This document shows positions 5,847 to 7,312 of a DNA stretch of 7,312 nt, piece by piece; the first letter of the stretch is position 1; the number at the start of each line of letters is the position of its first letter. The notes under the pieces were generated by a model. That model made no database searches, had not been told where the DNA came from, and saw nothing but the letters and a program-made list of their open reading frames with translations. This DNA is from Spirochaetaceae bacterium (lineage in GTDB: Bacteria > Spirochaetota > Spirochaetia > Treponematales > Breznakiellaceae): positions 1-7,312 of the forward strand of contig JAIRMO010000042.1 of NCBI GenBank assembly GCA_031258625.1. The letters are read 5' to 3'. A program made the position numbers and the translations under genes.

Positions 5847-5938
5847 CCCCCGAAGGGGGGTTCATGCCCCGCCCCCATAGGGGGTTTCAGGCCCCCGGAG
5901 CGGGTAGTAGGGAGGGAGACCCGCGCTCCCCTTCGCCA
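5847..5938 (+). repeat. GC-rich palindromic intergenic repeat, copy 3 (one full and one partial unit)
   Basis: A partial unit at 5847-5870 (CCCCCGAAGGGGG, then TTCATGCCCC) is followed by a full unit at 5872-5938. The full unit reads CCCCCATAGGGGG, TTTCAG, GCCCCCGGAGCGGGT, a purine-rich stretch, then CCCGCGCTCCCCTTCGCC. It has the same module order as the inverted tandem units at 2774-2905. A short plus-strand open frame across 5864-6097 is only a translation of these repeats. Confidence 0.75.
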
Positions 5939-5947
5939 ACCGGTGGC

Positions 5948-6062
5948 GGGCGGAGGAGGGCGCCGCGCGTTCTAATGGAGCCGTCCTCCGGGGGCTTAAC
6001 CCCCACTGGTGGGCGGAGGAGGGCGCCGCGCGTTCTAAGGGGGCCGCCCTCCGGGGGCCTAA
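5948..6062 (+). repeat. 63-bp-period tandem duplication in the pncA upstream region
   Basis: Copy 1 (5948-5999) and copy 2 (6011-6062) agree at 48 of 52 positions. The first 28 bases, which include GGCGGAGGAGGGCGCCGCG, are identical; the last 24 differ at four positions. The 11 bp between them (6000-6010), with the flanking sequence, form an inverted match to repeat copy 1 at 1935-1960. Both copies contain self-complementary CCTCCGGGGG-type blocks. Confidence 0.85.
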
Positions 6063-6091
6063 AAGGGCCTATGGCCCCGGAGCGCACGATC

Positions 6092-6120
6092 TTGTAGTAC
6101 CCCCTTTTCCACAGTAAGAT
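6092..6120 (+). promoter_or_regulatory. Candidate sigma-70 promoter for pncA-pncB
   Basis: TTGTAG (6092-6097) and TAAGAT (6115-6120) are separated by 17 bp. Initiation would be at about 6127, inside the strong Shine-Dalgarno region (GGGGGAGGAGAG, 6122-6133), leaving a leader of only about 11 nt. That short leader makes the call less certain than the tyrS promoter. Confidence 0.45.
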
Positions 6121-6137
6121 AGGGGGAGGAGAGTTAT

Positions 6138-6878
6138 ATGGCGATAGATTTTTCTAAATCCGCGCTTCTGGCAATTGATGTCCAAAATGATTTTTGTCCG
6201 GCTTATATTTCAAAGGCCGGCGAAAAACGGCCTGCCGGATCCCTCGCGGTAAACCAGGGGGACAGGGTTATTGGCCCCCTCAACCGGGGGGCGGAAAAAT
6301 TTGCCGAAAAAAGGAGTGAAATCATCGCCACCCAGGATTGGCATCCCCCCGGGCATATTTCCTTTGCAGCGTCCCATCCGGGGAAGCAAATCAACGATAG
6401 TATCACCCTGCCGGTTTCGGAAGAGGCGGTAAGGCGGTATCGGCAGCGGTTTCCCGGTCTGGACTATCCGCTTCATGGGGAAATATCCCAGATCCTGTGG
6501 CCGGTTCATTGCGTACAGGACAGCGGGGGCGCCGAATTTCACGATGAATTTCGGAAGGATCTGGTTACCCTGGTCCTCCGTAAGGGCTCCCGGGAAGATC
6601 TGGATTCCTACTCCGCTTTTTTTGAAAACGACCGGTGTACTCCGACGGAACTCCATGATTACCTCCAGGCCCGTTCCGTCAAAACCATCTTGATAGGGGG
6701 ACTCGCCACGGATTATTGTGTATTTTATACGGTGATGGACGGAATTCGGCTGGGTTATCGGGTTGTAGTGTTGGAGGATGCGGTAGCAGGGGTGGGTTTC
6801 CCTCCGGGATCGGTAGGGCGGGCGGTCGAAACCATGAAGGAAGAGGGGGCGATCTTTATCGCTTCCCGGGATATATGA
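6138..6878 (+). CDS. pncA: Nicotinamidase (possible pyrazinamidase activity)
   Basis: This 246-residue cysteine hydrolase of the isochorismatase-like fold converts nicotinamide to nicotinate and ammonia, the first step of Preiss-Handler NAD salvage, in the cytoplasm. The catalytic triad is visible as Asp14 (AIDVQNDF), Lys149 (LRKG) and Cys194 (GGLATDYCV, with the family cis-peptide context). Metal ligands fit Asp67 and His69 (TQDWHPPGH) and His80 (AASH). The block LWPVHCVQDSGGAEF is typical of nicotinamidases rather than general isochorismatases. The protein is somewhat longer than E. coli PncA, with extra sequence around residues 25-60 and 85-115. A strong GGAGG at 6125-6129, 8 nt before ATG, fixes the start. 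The stop overlaps the start of pncB, so the two are translationally coupled. Confidence 0.95.
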   Translation: MAIDFSKSALLAIDVQNDFCPAYISKAGEKRPAGSLAVNQGDRVIGPLNRGAEKFAEKRSEIIATQDWHPPGHISFAASHPGKQINDSITLPVSEEAVRRYRQRFPGLDYPLHGEISQILWPVHCVQDSGGAEFHDEFRKDLVTLVLRKGSREDLDSYSAFFENDRCTPTELHDYLQARSVKTILIGGLATDYCVFYTVMDGIRLGYRVVVLEDAVAGVGFPPGSVGRAVETMKEEGAIFIASRDI

Positions 6879-7312
6879 TGAACCATATTTCAGCGTTATT
6901 TGCGGATTTTTATTTCCTTACCATGGCCCAGGGGTACTGGAAAAAGGGCCTTAATACTCCGGTGGTGTTTGAGATGTTTTTCCGCCGCCAGCCCTTTTCC
7001 GGGGGGTTTTCCGTATTTGCCGGGTTGGGGACCCTGTTGGAGGCGATCAAAACCTTTTCCTATTCCGCCGAAGACGTGGCCTATCTGGAGGGCCTTGGTG
7101 TTTTTGAAAAGGCTTTTCTCGATTACCTTAAGGATTTCCGGTTTACCGGATCCCTGTGGGCCATGGATGAAGGGACCGTGGTATTTCCCCAGGAACCCCT
7201 TGTGAGGATCCAGGGGGAACTCATCCAGTGCCAAATAATAGAAGGGATGCTCCTCAATATCATTAATTTTCAAAGCCTCATCGCCACCAAAACCGCCCGG
7301 ATCTGGCTTGCC
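6875..7312 (+). CDS. pncB: Nicotinate phosphoribosyltransferase (3' partial)
   Basis: The frame is open from ATG 6875 (or ATG 6878, one codon later) to the end of the window, about 146 residues, so the C-terminal two thirds or more are missing. The enzyme joins nicotinate to PRPP to form nicotinate mononucleotide, helped by ATP hydrolysis, which is the step after PncA. Family features are the N-terminal LFADFYFLTMAQGYW, VFEMFFRRQPFSGGFSVFAGL, then PLVRIQGEL and IIEGMLLNIINFQSLIATKTARI, which fit the bacterial NAPRTase N-terminal and early catalytic domains. The catalytic histidine and phosphate-binding regions lie beyond the window. The start overlaps the pncA stop (ATGATG against TGA 6876-6878) with no strong Shine-Dalgarno of its own, implying coupled translation. 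A plus-strand open frame at 6900-7205 is an out-of-frame shadow of this gene. Confidence 0.93.
   Translation, partial: MMNHISALFADFYFLTMAQGYWKKGLNTPVVFEMFFRRQPFSGGFSVFAGLGTLLEAIKTFSYSAEDVAYLEGLGVFEKAFLDYLKDFRFTGSLWAMDEGTVVFPQEPLVRIQGELIQCQIIEGMLLNIINFQSLIATKTARIWLA

Larger units (their letters stand above)
5787..6137. other. 351-bp divergent intergenic region
   Basis: This gap between divergent genes holds the promoter of the minus-strand gene at its left end, the GC-rich repeat cluster in the middle and the pncA promoter with ribosome-binding site at its right end. Near the right end, 6064-6078 (AGGGCCTATGGCCCC) is identical to 2656-2670 upstream of the tyrS promoter. I see no gene here. 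Confidence 0.75.

Noticed and set aside
5864..6097. Small plus-strand gene between the divergent promoters
   Set aside because: It is a translation of the palindromic and tandem repeats (internally repeated Gly/Arg/Pro), with no good ribosome-binding site.

Overview
The window looks like bacterial chromosomal DNA with GC-rich protein-coding genes. My best guess is a spirochaete of the high-GC, termite-gut Treponema type. This rests on the style of the sequence: a glycine/serine-linked parallel beta-helix surface protein, GC-rich palindromic intergenic repeats, and a bacterial tyrosyl-tRNA synthetase with long G runs. No rRNA or other phylogenetic marker proves it.

Layout. Positions 1-1862 hold the 3' part of a large secreted-type beta-helix repeat protein, closed by a strong rho-independent terminator at 1902-1927. 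Next comes about 1 kb without a convincing gene (1863-2906). It is full of structure: a GC-rich palindromic repeat, a degenerate direct duplication, a 13-bp tandem repeat, a 14-bp perfect inverted repeat, an AT-rich nested inverted repeat, and finally a good sigma-70 promoter followed at once by a 13-bp hairpin. Two more GC-rich repeat units run right up to the start codon of tyrS (2907-4148). tyrS is followed after 42 bp by thpR, an RNA 2',3'-cyclic phosphodiesterase of the LigT/2H family (4191-4808), probably in the same transcript. A convergent minus-strand gene (4902-5786) encodes an exported protein with beta-strand repeats of the DUF4097 type and has its own promoter. The 351-bp divergent gap that follows (5787-6137) is packed with the same GC-rich repeats, now in the opposite orientation, plus a tandem duplication. 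The last unit is a two-gene NAD-salvage operon: pncA (nicotinamidase, 6138-6878) overlapping pncB (nicotinate phosphoribosyltransferase, from 6875, running off the window).

How the genes work together. pncA and pncB catalyse consecutive steps of the Preiss-Handler route, nicotinamide to nicotinate to nicotinate mononucleotide, and are translationally coupled. tyrS and thpR are both RNA-related, and thpR probably reads from the tyrS promoter. The beta-helix and DUF4097-like proteins are both predicted to leave the cytoplasm, but nothing links them functionally. The most unusual material is intergenic: a modular palindromic repeat family in both orientations that abuts a translation start and lies close to two promoters. 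I see no defence system, CRISPR array, tRNA, rRNA or transposase.
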